From positions 1,426,001 through 1,490,000 of the forward strand of contig OZ244956.1 of assembly GCA_965222505.1 (NCBI GenBank): a stretch of DNA of 64,000 nt. The letters are read 5' to 3'. Shown here piece after piece: positions 29,390-38,268 of this stretch (positions within the stretch are counted from its first letter, which is position 1; each line of letters opens with the position of its first letter). The notes beneath the pieces were generated by a model. It was not told the DNA's origin. It worked only from the letters and a program-made list of their open reading frames with translations, and ran no database searches. The position numbers and the translations under genes are program-made. The DNA is from G965222505 sp965222505 (GTDB taxonomy: Bacteria > Bacteroidota > Rhodothermia > Rhodothermales > DATKEJ01).

Positions 29390-30280
29390 ATGTTGAATCT
29401 TCCTCTACCCTCCACTAAATCTGCTGCACTAGCAGGTGCATGGGTGTCTTGCCTCTGCTTGCTTTCTCTGCTGCCACCTCTGCAGGTGAACGCCCAAAGC
29501 GAATCGAAAACCCCGGTGGCTATCTCCAGAGGTGAAGTTGACTTGCATGGTTGGCTCTTCGAAGCCAGCGTCGACTCTACTGCACCCATCGCGATCCTGC
29601 TTCATGGTTTCCCGGGGGGCCCTAATGACCCTCTTGGGCTAGGTAGTGAACTAGCCGCACGAGGTGTCCATGCGCTGGCATTCAACTTCAGTGGCACCCA
29701 CGCGAGCGGAGGTGAGTTCAGCATGCGAACCTCACAATTCGACATAGCCGCTGCGGTAGCCTTCGTACGTGACACGGCCAATGTAAGTCGATTTCGAATT
29801 GATCCCGAACGCATTGTATTGGGAGGATGGAGCTTTGGAGGCCTCATGGCCATGACATTCGCCTCCAACCACGACTTTCCCAAGTGGGTCATCGGACTTG
29901 CACCAAGTGATGGGGGTAAGATCGCCCGAGACATAGAAGCTAATTCTGATCTCGAAGCGGCATACCGGCAGGCATTCGCTGACTTAGCCGAGAATGGTAT
30001 TGTTCGATCAACAGATGGGTTGGACGAGTTGTTGCGAGATCCTGCACCATGGGATCTACGTCTAGCAGCTCCCAGGTTAGCCGACCGAAAGATCTTCATT
30101 GCCAGTGGAATCGATGATCTAGATACGCCATTGGAAACAGAGATCCTACCGTTCTATCGTGAACTGAAGGCCTCAGGGAGTAGCTCAGTTGTGCTCTACA
30201 CTTACCACACAAATCACACGTTCGCCGGTGCTGTGGAGCAGGTTGCCTCGGAGATCGTAGCCTGGCTAAACACATACTGA
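29390..30280 (+). CDS. Exported alpha/beta hydrolase
   Basis: This 296-aa protein has a signal peptide (about 1-36, ending LQVNAQ). The alpha/beta fold shows ILLHGFPGG, the nucleophile elbow GGWSFGG, an acid in SGIDDLDTP and the final His in YHTNHTFAG. A cap insertion (about 155-230) follows the nucleophile. It is co-directional with the preceding hydrolase and probably in one transcript. The 2.1-kb cassette has perfect 10-bp paired ends, so both genes moved as one unit. Confidence 0.82.
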   Translation: MLNLPLPSTKSAALAGAWVSCLCLLSLLPPLQVNAQSESKTPVAISRGEVDLHGWLFEASVDSTAPIAILLHGFPGGPNDPLGLGSELAARGVHALAFNFSGTHASGGEFSMRTSQFDIAAAVAFVRDTANVSRFRIDPERIVLGGWSFGGLMAMTFASNHDFPKWVIGLAPSDGGKIARDIEANSDLEAAYRQAFADLAENGIVRSTDGLDELLRDPAPWDLRLAAPRLADRKIFIASGIDDLDTPLETEILPFYRELKASGSSSVVLYTYHTNHTFAGAVEQVASEIVAWLNTY

Positions 30281-30425
30281 TCGTAGAAGCGCCATCATAC
30301 CTCTGTTATACCTTAGTCAGGCGACTTCGGCGGCTTAGCTTATTGGTTCTGAGAATAATCGTTTAGGCTCTATATTTCCGATGTGGGATCTGCTGAAGGT
30401 ATTTTCTCAGAGCGCATTCAATGGT

Positions 30426-30551
30426 GTATAACGGACCAAGTTCAAGTGCGCAGGGCTGGGGGCTCACGATTTCGGTCCCGCAAAAAGTCACACGCACGAA
30501 GTCGCAAGTGCAAACAACAACGCCCTGAGTCGCTTGTAACGGTTGTTAGGC
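30426..30551 (-). repeat. attC7
   Basis: R' GTTATAC (30,426-30,432) and R'' GCCTAAC (30,545-30,551). attC of family B copy 2; its loop equals that of attC13. Confidence 0.92.
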
Positions 30552-30840
30552 GGCACCGACACCGGTGAACCCACTTACCTTGAAACACGACACTCCAGCA
30601 CCCCGAAAACGCTGACTGACGCGCCCACATGCCAGCACCGGCCTGACTCAAAAGGGCAATACCGCACCGTTGGTGACGCACACCCTTCATCTCTTCAGTG
30701 CGCAGGCACACGCCCACCAAGCACCGGCACCGGAGAGGATCGCCCTGAATGAGGCGACTTCTTCATCGAGGCCGCCCCTTCCCCATGAGGGGCCGAGGCA
30801 AAGCAAGCGTTTCGGGGCTGGTCTAGCGCAGGTGGTGTCC
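30552..30840 (-). other. Short cassette, family B copy 2
   Basis: It has the same framework as copy 4 with scattered substitutions. The 5' part has the CGGCCTCGATGAAGAAG block followed by a variant GC-rich stem (CCCCTTCCCCATGAGGGG, plus strand about 30,776-30,793). The 47-codon frame is not preserved. Confidence 0.75.
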
Positions 30841-30966
30841 GCATAACGGCCTAAGTTCAGGTGCGCGGGGCTGGGGGCACACCAATTCGGTCGCGCTGGA
30901 AGTCACCCACACGAAGTCGCAAGTACCAGCCCCAACGCCCTGTGTCGCCTGCAACGGTTGTTATAC
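30841..30966 (-). repeat. attC8
   Basis: R' GTTATGC (30,841-30,847) and R'' GTATAAC (30,960-30,966). attC of the first DUF4160-DUF2442 cassette. Confidence 0.92.
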
Positions 30967-31260
30967 GCCATAGCTCAGAGTATGCAACATTGTTGAGTTG
31001 CATAGGGCAAAATTCGGCTTTCGAGCAAGACATCTTCCCTTAAATCGGGGTTAATATCGGTCTGTTTGGAGCACTTTGTCGTGTACTCTGGCCATAGCTG
31101 AGCACGTCAACAGTAAATAATCTCCCCTTCTGCATGAGCTAAGCTGCCCTGCTCCCAACGGGAAGGCTGATTCAACGCTTGATTTCGGCGCTATCGCAGC
31201 TTATTCTTTTGACGAGCAGAGACAACAGTCCCTTTCGGCCTGAACCCTAATCATTGCCCT

Positions 31261-31530
31261 GTGCCTCGTATTTCCACCTTCTTTGGCATTACGATCTACA
31301 TGTACTTCGCAGATACCCATCGTCATGCCGCTCCCCACTTCCACGCCAAGTACAGCGGCAACGAGGCGGTCTACTCTATACCTGACGGAGACCTCCTGGC
31401 CGGATCACTTCCCAAACGCCAGCAAAGACTCGTTCAAGGATGGGCCACGCTTAGGGCCAGAGAACTGGAACAAGCCTGGCAGCGTGCCGTCAACATGGAG
31501 CAGCCCGGTCACGTTGAACCCTTGAAATGA
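31261..31530 (+). CDS. DUF4160 protein, putative toxin
   Basis: This 89-aa protein starts with GTG at 31,261 and carries the DUF4160 hallmark PRISTFFGITIYMYFADTHR followed by HFHAKYSG, SIPDGDLLAG and QRLVQGWATLR. The family is found next to DUF2442 and behaves as a toxin-antitoxin-like pair. It overlaps the next gene by four bases. It lies antisense to the cassette orientation. Confidence 0.87.
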   Translation: MPRISTFFGITIYMYFADTHRHAAPHFHAKYSGNEAVYSIPDGDLLAGSLPKRQQRLVQGWATLRARELEQAWQRAVNMEQPGHVEPLK

Positions 31531-31829
31531 GCAACAATTCGATGAGCCTGCTTTCCGCTGAACCCACATCCAAGGTACTGCCCATGTTGCCTCGCATCGT
31601 CAACGTAGAGGCAGAGCCAGCAACGTGGACTGTGCTTGCTACCTTTGCCACAGGAGAAAAACGGCGCTTTGATCTCAGCCCCTTGCTCAGTCGCGGTGTC
31701 TTTCGAGGGATTGCAGATGCCGAGGCATTTTTGGCTGTCAAAGTAGATGAGATGGGAGGTCTAAGTTGGCAAGCCGGAGCAGACCTTTCAAGGGACACGA
31801 TATACCTAGCCGGAGAGCCGGCCTCGTGA
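31527..31829 (+). CDS. DUF2442 protein, putative antitoxin
   Basis: This 100-aa protein has the DUF2442 core: LATFATGEKRRFDLSPLLSRGVFRGIADAEAF then LSWQAGADLSRDTIYL. It is the partner of the DUF4160 gene. A homologous pair in the same order lies at 60,569-61,098, there on the minus strand. Confidence 0.87.
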   Translation: MSNNSMSLLSAEPTSKVLPMLPRIVNVEAEPATWTVLATFATGEKRRFDLSPLLSRGVFRGIADAEAFLAVKVDEMGGLSWQAGADLSRDTIYLAGEPAS

Positions 31830-31936
31830 GCATCTCAGGGTGCATTTTCGAGATCAGGCAGATTACTGGTGATCAGCTGTGCCCGCTTTCTGACTGTGGG
31901 AGTTGAACAGGCATTTTCTCGAAGCTCGGCGATGGC

Positions 31937-32061
31937 GTATAACGGCCCAAGTTCAGGTGCACAGGGCTGAGGGCACACCTTGCCGGTCGCGCTGAAAGTC
32001 GCATGCACGAAGTCGCAAGTTAAACAACAACGCCCTGCGTCGCCTGGAACGGTTGTTATAT
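31937..32061 (-). repeat. attC9
   Basis: R' GTTATAC (31,937-31,943) and R'' ATATAAC (32,055-32,061). attC of family A copy 3. Confidence 0.92.
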
Positions 32062-32304
32062 AGCACTGTCGCGCCAACTATACCACTTCACCGACCAACA
32101 GGCACCTCGACTTAGAATGCACGCCGAACGGCGACAGGCAGGAGACGGACGGCCCCTGGGACAACAGAGCATTGACAACCGGCACCCGAATAACGTCGCT
32201 CCTGGGCCGGCGAGGTCGTCAAGACGGCCCAGCCTGAACGAAGCCGCAAGGACTGGCCCAGGAGGGCTGAACACATACGCCGACCTCAACCGGGTGGCGT
32301 GTCT
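32062..32304 (-). other. Short cassette, family A copy 3
   Basis: This is a diverged family A member. The second hairpin is kept with one more pair (CTGGGCCG / CGGCCCAG, about 32,203-32,231) and loop hexamer gtcgtc. The first hairpin is CCGAACG / CGGACGG with loop GCGACAGGCAGGAGA. The ends pair as TATATAG / CTATATA, changed on both sides relative to copies 1 and 2. Confidence 0.7.
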
Positions 32305-32429
32305 ATATAACGGCCCAAGTTCAGGTGCGCAGGGCTGGGGGCAGACCAACTCGGTCGTGCAAAAAGTCACGCGCACGAAGTCGCAAGTTAAACCCCAACG
32401 CCCTGCGTCGCCTGGAACGGTTGTTATGC
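32305..32429 (-). repeat. attC10
   Basis: R' GTTATAT (32,305-32,311) and R'' GCATAAC (32,423-32,429). attC of family A copy 4. Confidence 0.92.
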
Positions 32430-32687
32430 GGCTAAAGCCAAGAGCGTCCCAAAAACATACAAAAAAACTGACCGCCAACCGGCACCATACGCCAAAGACG
32501 AGCCGCCGGCCGGCGGCAGGGCCGAGAAGAGGTCCGGCCCCAACCGAAGCCTCGCCTCACCGAGTGGCACAGCAGGCAAAGCCGACACGGGGCCGGCGAG
32601 ACCGAAGAGACGGCCCCCTTGCCGAAGCCGCGAGAGCCCACCCAATAGGGCAAAACATGGAAGCCGGCACCAAGCGGCTGGCGTGCC
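32430..32687 (-). other. Short cassette, family A copy 4
   Basis: This is the most diverged family A member. The second hairpin is GGGGCCG / CGGCCCC (about 32,588-32,616), with the outer U-A pair of copies 1 and 2 replaced by G-C on both strands; loop hexamer accgaa. The ends pair as TATGCGGC / GCCGCATA. Confidence 0.7.
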
Positions 32688-32813
32688 GCATAACGGCCCA
32701 AGTTTAGCTGCGCAGGGCTGAGGGCATCTGATTTCGGTCGCGCAAAAAGTCGCACGCACAAAGGCGCAAGTACAAACCCCAACGCCCTGAGTCAGCTGGA
32801 ACGGTTGTTATAC
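32688..32813 (-). repeat. attC11
   Basis: R' GTTATGC (32,688-32,694) and R'' GTATAAC (32,807-32,813). attC of the 3' part of the hybrid cassette at 32,814-36,206. Confidence 0.92.
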
Positions 32814-33108
32814 GCCGTACTGATTAGCTATAAAGCCTTTTCTTCCTACATTTGACCGTCCCGAAAACTTGACATGCGTTACCTCATGAGGTAATTCATA
32901 GCTCGGTTCTTTGTTTTCAAAAATTATCACCTGCTGATCGAGCTCAGTACCACTTAGATCAAAGAAATAAGCATTTTGCATGTCCATTGGTACCTCCTCG
33001 TTGTCCTCTTGCTCAGTTCCTCGATAGTTTGTAAGCGGTGAGTCAAAGACAACAAAACCAGGATGGGGTAGTTCTCTTTCCCTGCAGAAGCGCATAAGGG
33101 CAATAAAG
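32808..33108 (-). pseudogene. C-terminal fragment of a DUF3732-like ATPase
   Basis: The open frame runs out of the IS481 element as FIALMRFCRERELPHPGFVVFDSPLTNY, which matches the end of DUF3732-type ATP-binding proteins. It ends at a TAA inside the attC11 R'' box. The N-terminal ATPase part is missing. From memory, DUF3732 ATPases occur in predicted defence-type systems; this fragment alone proves no function. Confidence 0.6.
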
Positions 33109-34275
33109 TGTAATAGTTAAGATTTAATCTGACAGTTTCCGTACACTGCATCTCAACCCAACAAGAGGACTGTCAGATGTCAAACGAAGAGAAGATCATC
33201 AAAAACAAACTCGGCCTTCTGAATCTCGCCCAAACGCTGGGCAATGTCAGTCAGGCCTGCAAAGTCATGGGCTACTCCCGTGACAGTTTCTACCGATTCA
33301 AACAACTCTACGAACAAGGCGGCGAGGTCGCCCTTCGAGAGATCAGTCGCAAGAAACCCGTCATCGCAAACCGTGTCTCGCCCGAGATCGAAGAGGCCGT
33401 CGTTGACTTTGCCATTGAGCAGCCAGCCTATGGTCAACTCCGGGTGTCGAATGAGCTAAAGAAACGAGGGCTGTTTGTCTCCCCAGGTGGCGTGCGCTCG
33501 ATCTGGCTCCGTCATGACCTGGAGGTGTTCAAAAAGCGCTTGAAGGCGCTGGAGGCCAAGGTCGCCCAGGAAGGCTTGATCTTGACAGAAGACCAACTCA
33601 GAGCACTCGAGCGTGCCAAAGAAAAAAAGGAGGCTCACGGCGAGATCGAGACCCATCATCCGGGCTATCTCGGTGCCCAAGACACCTACTACGTAGGTAC
33701 CGTCAAAGGGGTGGGTCGTATCTACCAGCAGACCTTTATCGACACCTACAGCCGGGTGGCCTTTGCCAAGCTCTATGATCGCAAGAACGCACTCGTCGCC
33801 GCCGACGTGCTCAACGACCGGGTTGTACCCTGGTTCGAAGAGCAAGACATCCGGCTGCTGCGTATCCTGACGGATCGTGGCACGGAGTACTGCGGCAATC
33901 GTGAGCACCACGAATATCAGCTCTACCTAGCCATCGAAGACATCGATCACAGCCGGACCAAGGCCCGTCGGCCACAGACCAACGGTATTTGTGAACGGCT
34001 CCACAAGACGATGCAGGATGAGTTCTACGCCGTCGCCTTCCGCAAGAAGGTCTACACCAGTCTCGAACAACTTCAGCAGGACTTGGATGAATGGCTCACG
34101 TGGTACAATACTGAACGGACGCACTCTGGTCGGTACTGCTACGGCAAGACGCCGATGGAGACGTTCATGCAGTCGAGGGCGTTAGCCAAAGAGAAAGAAC
34201 TGGATCGGATGTATCAGGTGCCAGGTGTTCCTGCCGCATAACTCACCTTTGTCAGATTAAGTCTTGACCACTACA
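33109..34275 (+). mobile_element. IS481-family element
   Basis: The 1,167-bp element has matching inverted ends (TGTAATAGTTAAGATTTAAT and TGTAGTGGTCAAGACTTAAT). No target duplication is seen, and it joins fragments of two unrelated genes, so an adjacent deletion is likely. Confidence 0.85.
33177..34241 (+). CDS. IS481-family transposase
   Basis: This 354-aa protein has an N-terminal helix-turn-helix (NVSQACKVMGYSRDSFYRFKQLYEQGG, about 22-50) and an rve core: FIDTYSRVAFAKLYD, ILTDRGTEYCG and the Glu in TNGICERLHKTMQDEFY. The C-terminal WLTWYNTERTHSG block is typical of this family. The frame is intact. Confidence 0.92.
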   Translation: MSNEEKIIKNKLGLLNLAQTLGNVSQACKVMGYSRDSFYRFKQLYEQGGEVALREISRKKPVIANRVSPEIEEAVVDFAIEQPAYGQLRVSNELKKRGLFVSPGGVRSIWLRHDLEVFKKRLKALEAKVAQEGLILTEDQLRALERAKEKKEAHGEIETHHPGYLGAQDTYYVGTVKGVGRIYQQTFIDTYSRVAFAKLYDRKNALVAADVLNDRVVPWFEEQDIRLLRILTDRGTEYCGNREHHEYQLYLAIEDIDHSRTKARRPQTNGICERLHKTMQDEFYAVAFRKKVYTSLEQLQQDLDEWLTWYNTERTHSGRYCYGKTPMETFMQSRALAKEKELDRMYQVPGVPAA

Positions 34276-34504
34276 ACTTATCCGTCGTAAACCGACTGAA
34301 ATGACCGTTCATCAAGTGGGATACCTCTGGTTGTTTGATCCCCAAAAGCACCCCAATCTCGCGTTGCTTAAGCCCGGTATTGGCTAGCAGCTTGTAAACA
34401 TGGTAACCGATCAAACCGCGGGCTTGGAGCTCCTCAGCCTCATCTAAGCCCATGTCGGCATAGATGTTACCGCCACTTGGCTGATGTTGTATTTTCTCAC
34501 TCAT
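34276..34504 (-). pseudogene. HigA/XRE-type antitoxin, C-terminus cut by IS481
   Basis: The start at 34,504 (MSEKIQHQPSGGNIYADMGL) overlaps the end of the toxin frame. The helix-turn-helix spans about 38-65 (LKQREIGVLLGIKQPEVSHLM). The gene loses its end after FSRFTTDKL at the IS481 border; relatives continue for about 15-25 residues. Confidence 0.75.
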
Positions 34505-34612
34505 GCTTGGCAAGCTGTTTGGCCTGTTGATATCGTCGTTTGATCAACTCCACCTCCTGTTTTGGCGTCTTGATGCCGGACTTTGATTTTTTCTGAAACG
34601 CATGCAGGACAT

Positions 34613-35704
34613 CTATGTACAGGACAAAACATTTAGAGCGGGCCCCAATCGAGTCTGAATTTGGGGATGTTGGTTGAGCAATATCGTACGCAGATGATCC
34701 AACCCATAGCGAAATATACTCCGCGAGCGCCGACCATGCTTCTTGACCGGCAAGGCTTTGTGATTTTCATGCAGCCACACCCCAACCAACGTGGCCCAAA
34801 CAAAGGCCAGTGCCAAAATCGAGAGCAATCGCTCAACACGTTCAGGCCGGGTCAGATGGGTCGCTTCAAAATCGAAACCTCTGGTTTTCAAAGCCCCAAA
34901 AAGTGTTTCAATTTGCCATCTCTGCGCGTACAATGCCAAGGCTTGAGAAGGACGTCCATTGGTGACCAGGATCAACAAGTCATCGATGCCTTTAGCGGCT
35001 TTGGCCAAACGCAGGCCGACCACATAAAGGTCATGACCATAGACTTGGCGACGTCTGAGCAATCGCCGACTTTGTCCAACAGCCAAGTCTTGGAAGCATT
35101 GCCACGCTGCGGGGTCGGTAATCTTAGCCCCGATTTGAGCACGTCGCCGGATGCGAATGACGAAGTTTACTTCATGCTCAATGAGGTATCTAAACCATTG
35201 TTGTCCAATGAATTCCCGGTCGCAGAGCAAGACTTGAATCTGGCTGGGCTTGAGCAGTTCAAACAGGCGCGTGAGCAACTGAGTACGTTCTTTGGTCGAG
35301 GAATTGCCTTTCTTGCCCATACAGGGCGCTTTTGTCAACATGGTCCAAAGAATTGGGATGGCGATGCCTTTGTAGGAGATGGCAGCCACCAGCAGATTGA
35401 TGTTGCTTTTGCCGAGTTGCCAATTGGTGCGATCCAGTGTGAGAATGAACCGCTCTTGGGGCAAAAGTGCGAGGATGAGAACACCCAAATGGAGTTGGTC
35501 GATGTTGAATTGGGCAAAGAAACGGCGCAGTCTTCTATAGTTGGATTCGGTCTTGGCATTGGCGTTAATGAGCAAGGCCAGTTGCGTCAGATTCGTGGTT
35601 CTGAGTTTAATGATGCCGATGATGAGAGCAGCCGTGCAATAGGTTCTTGCACGATGCCAATTGAGCAGGGGTTGGATTCGAGTAAACAAAGCGTTAATCT
35701 GCAT
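34613..35704 (-). CDS. IS4-family transposase
   Basis: This 363-aa DDE transposase has the first Asp in LTLDRTNWQLG (about 93), the second in VLLCDREFIGQQW (about 160), and an IS4 YREK-like block YAQRWQIETLFGALKTRG (about 262-279) with the Glu. The stop codon coincides with the element end. Identical to the copy at 55,116. Confidence 0.92.
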   Translation of the reverse strand: MQINALFTRIQPLLNWHRARTYCTAALIIGIIKLRTTNLTQLALLINANAKTESNYRRLRRFFAQFNIDQLHLGVLILALLPQERFILTLDRTNWQLGKSNINLLVAAISYKGIAIPILWTMLTKAPCMGKKGNSSTKERTQLLTRLFELLKPSQIQVLLCDREFIGQQWFRYLIEHEVNFVIRIRRRAQIGAKITDPAAWQCFQDLAVGQSRRLLRRRQVYGHDLYVVGLRLAKAAKGIDDLLILVTNGRPSQALALYAQRWQIETLFGALKTRGFDFEATHLTRPERVERLLSILALAFVWATLVGVWLHENHKALPVKKHGRRSRSIFRYGLDHLRTILLNQHPQIQTRLGPALNVLSCT

Positions 35705-35838
35705 TCAGAGACTGGTTGGTTTAGCGATTTTGTTTGAGGTTTTAGCACCAGCAAACTACATCCTAAATCGGAATCAGTCTCTATTTTTGTTTAATTTCAT
35801 TTTATCAAGGACTTAACCCTGTTTTGTCCTGTACAGAG
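34613..35838 (-). mobile_element. IS4-family element, copy 1
   Basis: The 1,226-bp element has ends built on TGTACAGGACAAAAC and an exact 9-bp duplication GCAGGACAT (34,604-34,612 and 35,839-35,847). The identical copy at 54,982 has a different duplication. Confidence 0.94.
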
Positions 35839-36206
35839 GCAGGACATAGATATTTTGACCAAGTCGAACGGCGACGACAGTTCTGTAGGCGTCTTTATCG
35901 TATCGAACAGCGATTTCAAAGACGCCGCTTCCGACCCCGCGAAACGGCTTAGTTTTCGCTGGCATCTCTCCGAACTGGATCAGTTGTAGTTCATCACCGA
36001 TGATTTTGCGAGCCTTTTCGGGAAAGGTACGAATGTTTTTGAGCGCATCGCCAAGCCAGACGACTTGGCGGCGTTTAGGCAAATGGGTCAACGGGGTTTA
36101 GGTCAGTTTCGCTGAATATATAGGAAACTTACTATATTATCAAATCTGACGGGCAAGACATTGCAGAGTCGGCTTTGAAAAAAGATCGGCACTGCTATTC
36201 AGAGCG

Positions 36207-36330
36207 GTATAACGGACCAAGTTCAAGTGCGCAGGGCAACGAGCAGAAGATAACCAAAGACTGAAAAACATGCCCACCTACCAAAGCCAAAATCCCTAAC
36301 GCCCTGCGTCGCTTGTAACGGTTGTTAGGC
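36207..36330 (-). repeat. attC12
   Basis: R' GTTATAC (36,207-36,213) and R'' GCCTAAC (36,324-36,330). attC of family B copy 3. Confidence 0.92.
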
Positions 36331-36611
36331 GGCACCGACGGCGACGAACCCATTCCCTTGAAATGCATCAACTGAGTACCCCGAGCACGCTGACAGACGC
36401 GCCCACATGCCAGCACCGGCCTGGCTCAAAAGGGCAGTGCCGCACCGTTGGTGACGCGCACCCTTCATCTCTTCAGTGCGCCGGTACGCGGCATCAAAAG
36501 CCGTGCACAACAAGACCGCGCCCACTGAGACGAGCCCACGGCCGAGGTTCACCCTTTGAGCGTCTGATCACAGCCCAGGCCCCTAAGCCAGAGTTAGCGC
36601 AGGTGGTGTCC
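36331..36611 (-). other. Short cassette, family B copy 3
   Basis: A 47-codon frame runs from the ATG at 36,468 (MKGARHQRCG) to TAA at 36,325-36,327 inside the attC R'' box, ending GFVAVGAA. Its middle is in a different frame from copies 6 and 7 owing to two compensating one-base differences. A GCGCAC / GTGCGC stem surrounds the start region (about 36,455-36,482). Confidence 0.72.
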
Positions 36612-36737
36612 GCATAACGGACCAAGTTCAAGTGCGCAGGGCTGGGGGCTCACGATTTCGGTCCCGCAAAAAGTCACACGCACGAAGTCGCAAGTGCAAA
36701 CAACAACGCCCTGAGTCGCTTGTAACGGGTGTTAGGC
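36612..36737 (-). repeat. attC13
   Basis: R' GTTATGC (36,612-36,618) and R'' GCCTAAC (36,731-36,737). attC of family B copy 4. Confidence 0.92.
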
Positions 36738-37021
36738 GGCACCGACGGCGACGAACCCACTTACCTTGAAACACGACACCCGAGCACCCCGAAGACGCTG
36801 ACTGACGCGCCCACATGCCAGCACCGGCCTGGCTCAAAAGGGCAATACCGCACCGTTGGTGACGCACACCCTTCATCTCTTCAGTGCGCCGGCACACGCC
36901 CACCAAGCACTAGCACCGGAGAGGATCACCCTGACTGAGAAGGCTTCTTCATCGAGGCCGACCCCATGAGGTGCCGAGGCAAAGCGTAGCATTGGGGAAG
37001 CAGTCTGCGCAGGTGGTGTCC
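36738..37021 (-). other. Short cassette, family B copy 4
   Basis: It lies directly next to copy 3 in tandem, but its 5' third (36,900-37,010) is the other family B variant (AGGCTTCTTCATCGAGGCCG). The 47-codon frame is shifted and reads through the attC. Confidence 0.75.
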
Positions 37022-37145
37022 GCATAACGGCCCAAGTTCAGCCGACTTGGGCTGAGGGGAAACTACCAAAGCCGTGCACAAAGTCACTCGCCCAAGTGCG
37101 GCTGGAACGACCAAAGCCCTGGGTCGGCTGGAACGGTTGTTATAC
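37022..37145 (-). repeat. attC14
   Basis: R' GTTATGC (37,022-37,028) and R'' GTATAAC (37,139-37,145). attC of the four-gene HicAB cassette. Confidence 0.92.
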
Positions 37146-37149
37146 GGCG

Positions 37150-37857
37150 TCAATGCGCCAGGATCTCAAAACTGGAACGCGACCGAGCCGTTAAACCCTC
37201 CGATATCGCTCGCCAATGGGAGGTCGGCTTGTCCTGTTCGTCGTAGAAGGACGAAATCGCTCGACCCGTGCTGCTGGCATTCTCCAAATAGAACAGAATC
37301 ATCTCATGTCGCCGGGCTTCATCTGGCACCATCAGAAATCTTGACATCATCAACTCATCCTCTAGTTCGAAACCCTTTGACCGAACAAAACGCGCCGTCA
37401 GTGCCCCTTCCCCCTTTGGGTTTTTAAGCTCCGATTCTGCATTGCTGTAAGCCCATGTGTTCTGTCGGAAACGGTACCCACCCAACGTTTCAGCTTGTGC
37501 AAAACTATAGTTGTATGTATGGGTGTTGTCCGGCAGAAACCCCTCAAACTGAAAAATAAACAGCCGCTCAACCTTGCCGTCTGATTCGTCTATGAACACA
37601 TGGCGCTCACCATAGGCAATCCCCTTTATGGTAAACTCGAACTTGCCCAGATAGACGAACGCGTCGGCCACTTGTACCCGGATCTCAGGGAGCGCTGTTG
37701 AGATTAGAATGTTGTCCTTAACCGTCCGCTCGGGTTGCAGTGGAGTTTCCGTTTGCCCGTACGCAGCCGGAAACAGCCCGAGCACAATGAGGCACAAAAA
37801 CAGATATACAACACCTGTGTAGCGTTTGACGAGAAAGGAATGTTGAGAATGGATCAT
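37150..37857 (-). CDS. Exported protein of unknown function
   Basis: This 235-aa protein has a signal peptide (about 10-35, VVYLFLCLIVLGLFPAAYGQ). The body is rich in beta-type segments (DAFVYLGKFEFTIKGIAYGERHVFIDESDGKVERLFIFQFEGFLPD) with no membrane helix. I do not recognise the family. It is the last gene of a four-gene cassette and its stop lies four bases from the attC. Confidence 0.7.
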   Translation of the reverse strand: MIHSQHSFLVKRYTGVVYLFLCLIVLGLFPAAYGQTETPLQPERTVKDNILISTALPEIRVQVADAFVYLGKFEFTIKGIAYGERHVFIDESDGKVERLFIFQFEGFLPDNTHTYNYSFAQAETLGGYRFRQNTWAYSNAESELKNPKGEGALTARFVRSKGFELEDELMMSRFLMVPDEARRHEMILFYLENASSTGRAISSFYDEQDKPTSHWRAISEGLTARSRSSFEILAH

Positions 37858-37943
37858 TACGATCTCCGGGACTATATCGGAAAGCTTAGGCAGCTAGATG
37901 AAAGCTGCAGAGCAAGTTGCAGTACACCACATAAGAGTCCAAG

Positions 37944-38264
37944 TTACACAGCCTTCCCCAAGGCATCGGCAATGTATTCGTTCAGGCTCTTGCCCGCCGC
38001 CTTGGCCCGAACATACACACGACGATGCAACGCCTTCGGCAAGCGAAGCATCAGCCGACCTGAAAACGTACGATCCGGCTCTTCTCCTCGTTCAGCACAG
38101 AATTCCAGATAATCATCAATGGAGTCACGAAACGCTGTCTCAATTTCCTCAACACTACGGCCCTGAAACGTCACTACATCACGCAGGTCCACAACCTCAC
38201 CGTGAAACAGACCGGCTTCATCATCAAACTCGACACGTCCTGTATAGCCTTTGTATTGTAACAT
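37944..38264 (-). CDS. hicB: HicB antitoxin
   Basis: The start at 38,264 (MLQYKGYTGRVEFDDEAGLFHGEV) gives 106 aa with the HicB partial RNase-H-like fold (GRVEFDDEAGLFHGEVVDLRDVVTF). A C-terminal ribbon-helix-helix follows (GRLMLRLPKALHRRVYVRAKAAGKSLNEYIADAL). It neutralises and represses HicA. It follows hicA by four bases. Confidence 0.9.
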   Translation of the reverse strand: MLQYKGYTGRVEFDDEAGLFHGEVVDLRDVVTFQGRSVEEIETAFRDSIDDYLEFCAERGEEPDRTFSGRLMLRLPKALHRRVYVRAKAAGKSLNEYIADALGKAV

Positions 38265-38268
38265 AGTT

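Larger units (their letters stand above)
34497..36091 (-). pseudogene. HigB/RelE-like toxin split by IS4
   Basis: The N-terminal part (MTHLPKRRQVVWLGDALKNIRTFPE ... EIAVRYDKDAYRTVVAVRLGQNIYVLPLY) precedes the IS. The rest (DVLHAFQKKSKSGIKTPKQEVELIKRR) lies at 34,497-34,603. Removing 34,613-35,838 and one GCAGGACAT restores a 119-aa phage-derived Gp49-like/HigB toxin. The toxin stop overlaps the antitoxin start by eight bases. Confidence 0.88.

Noticed and set aside
34661..35737. 358-codon ORF on the strand opposite the IS4 transposase (also 55,083-56,159)
   Set aside because: It is the antisense shadow of the transposase, with no recognisable domain and low-complexity composition.
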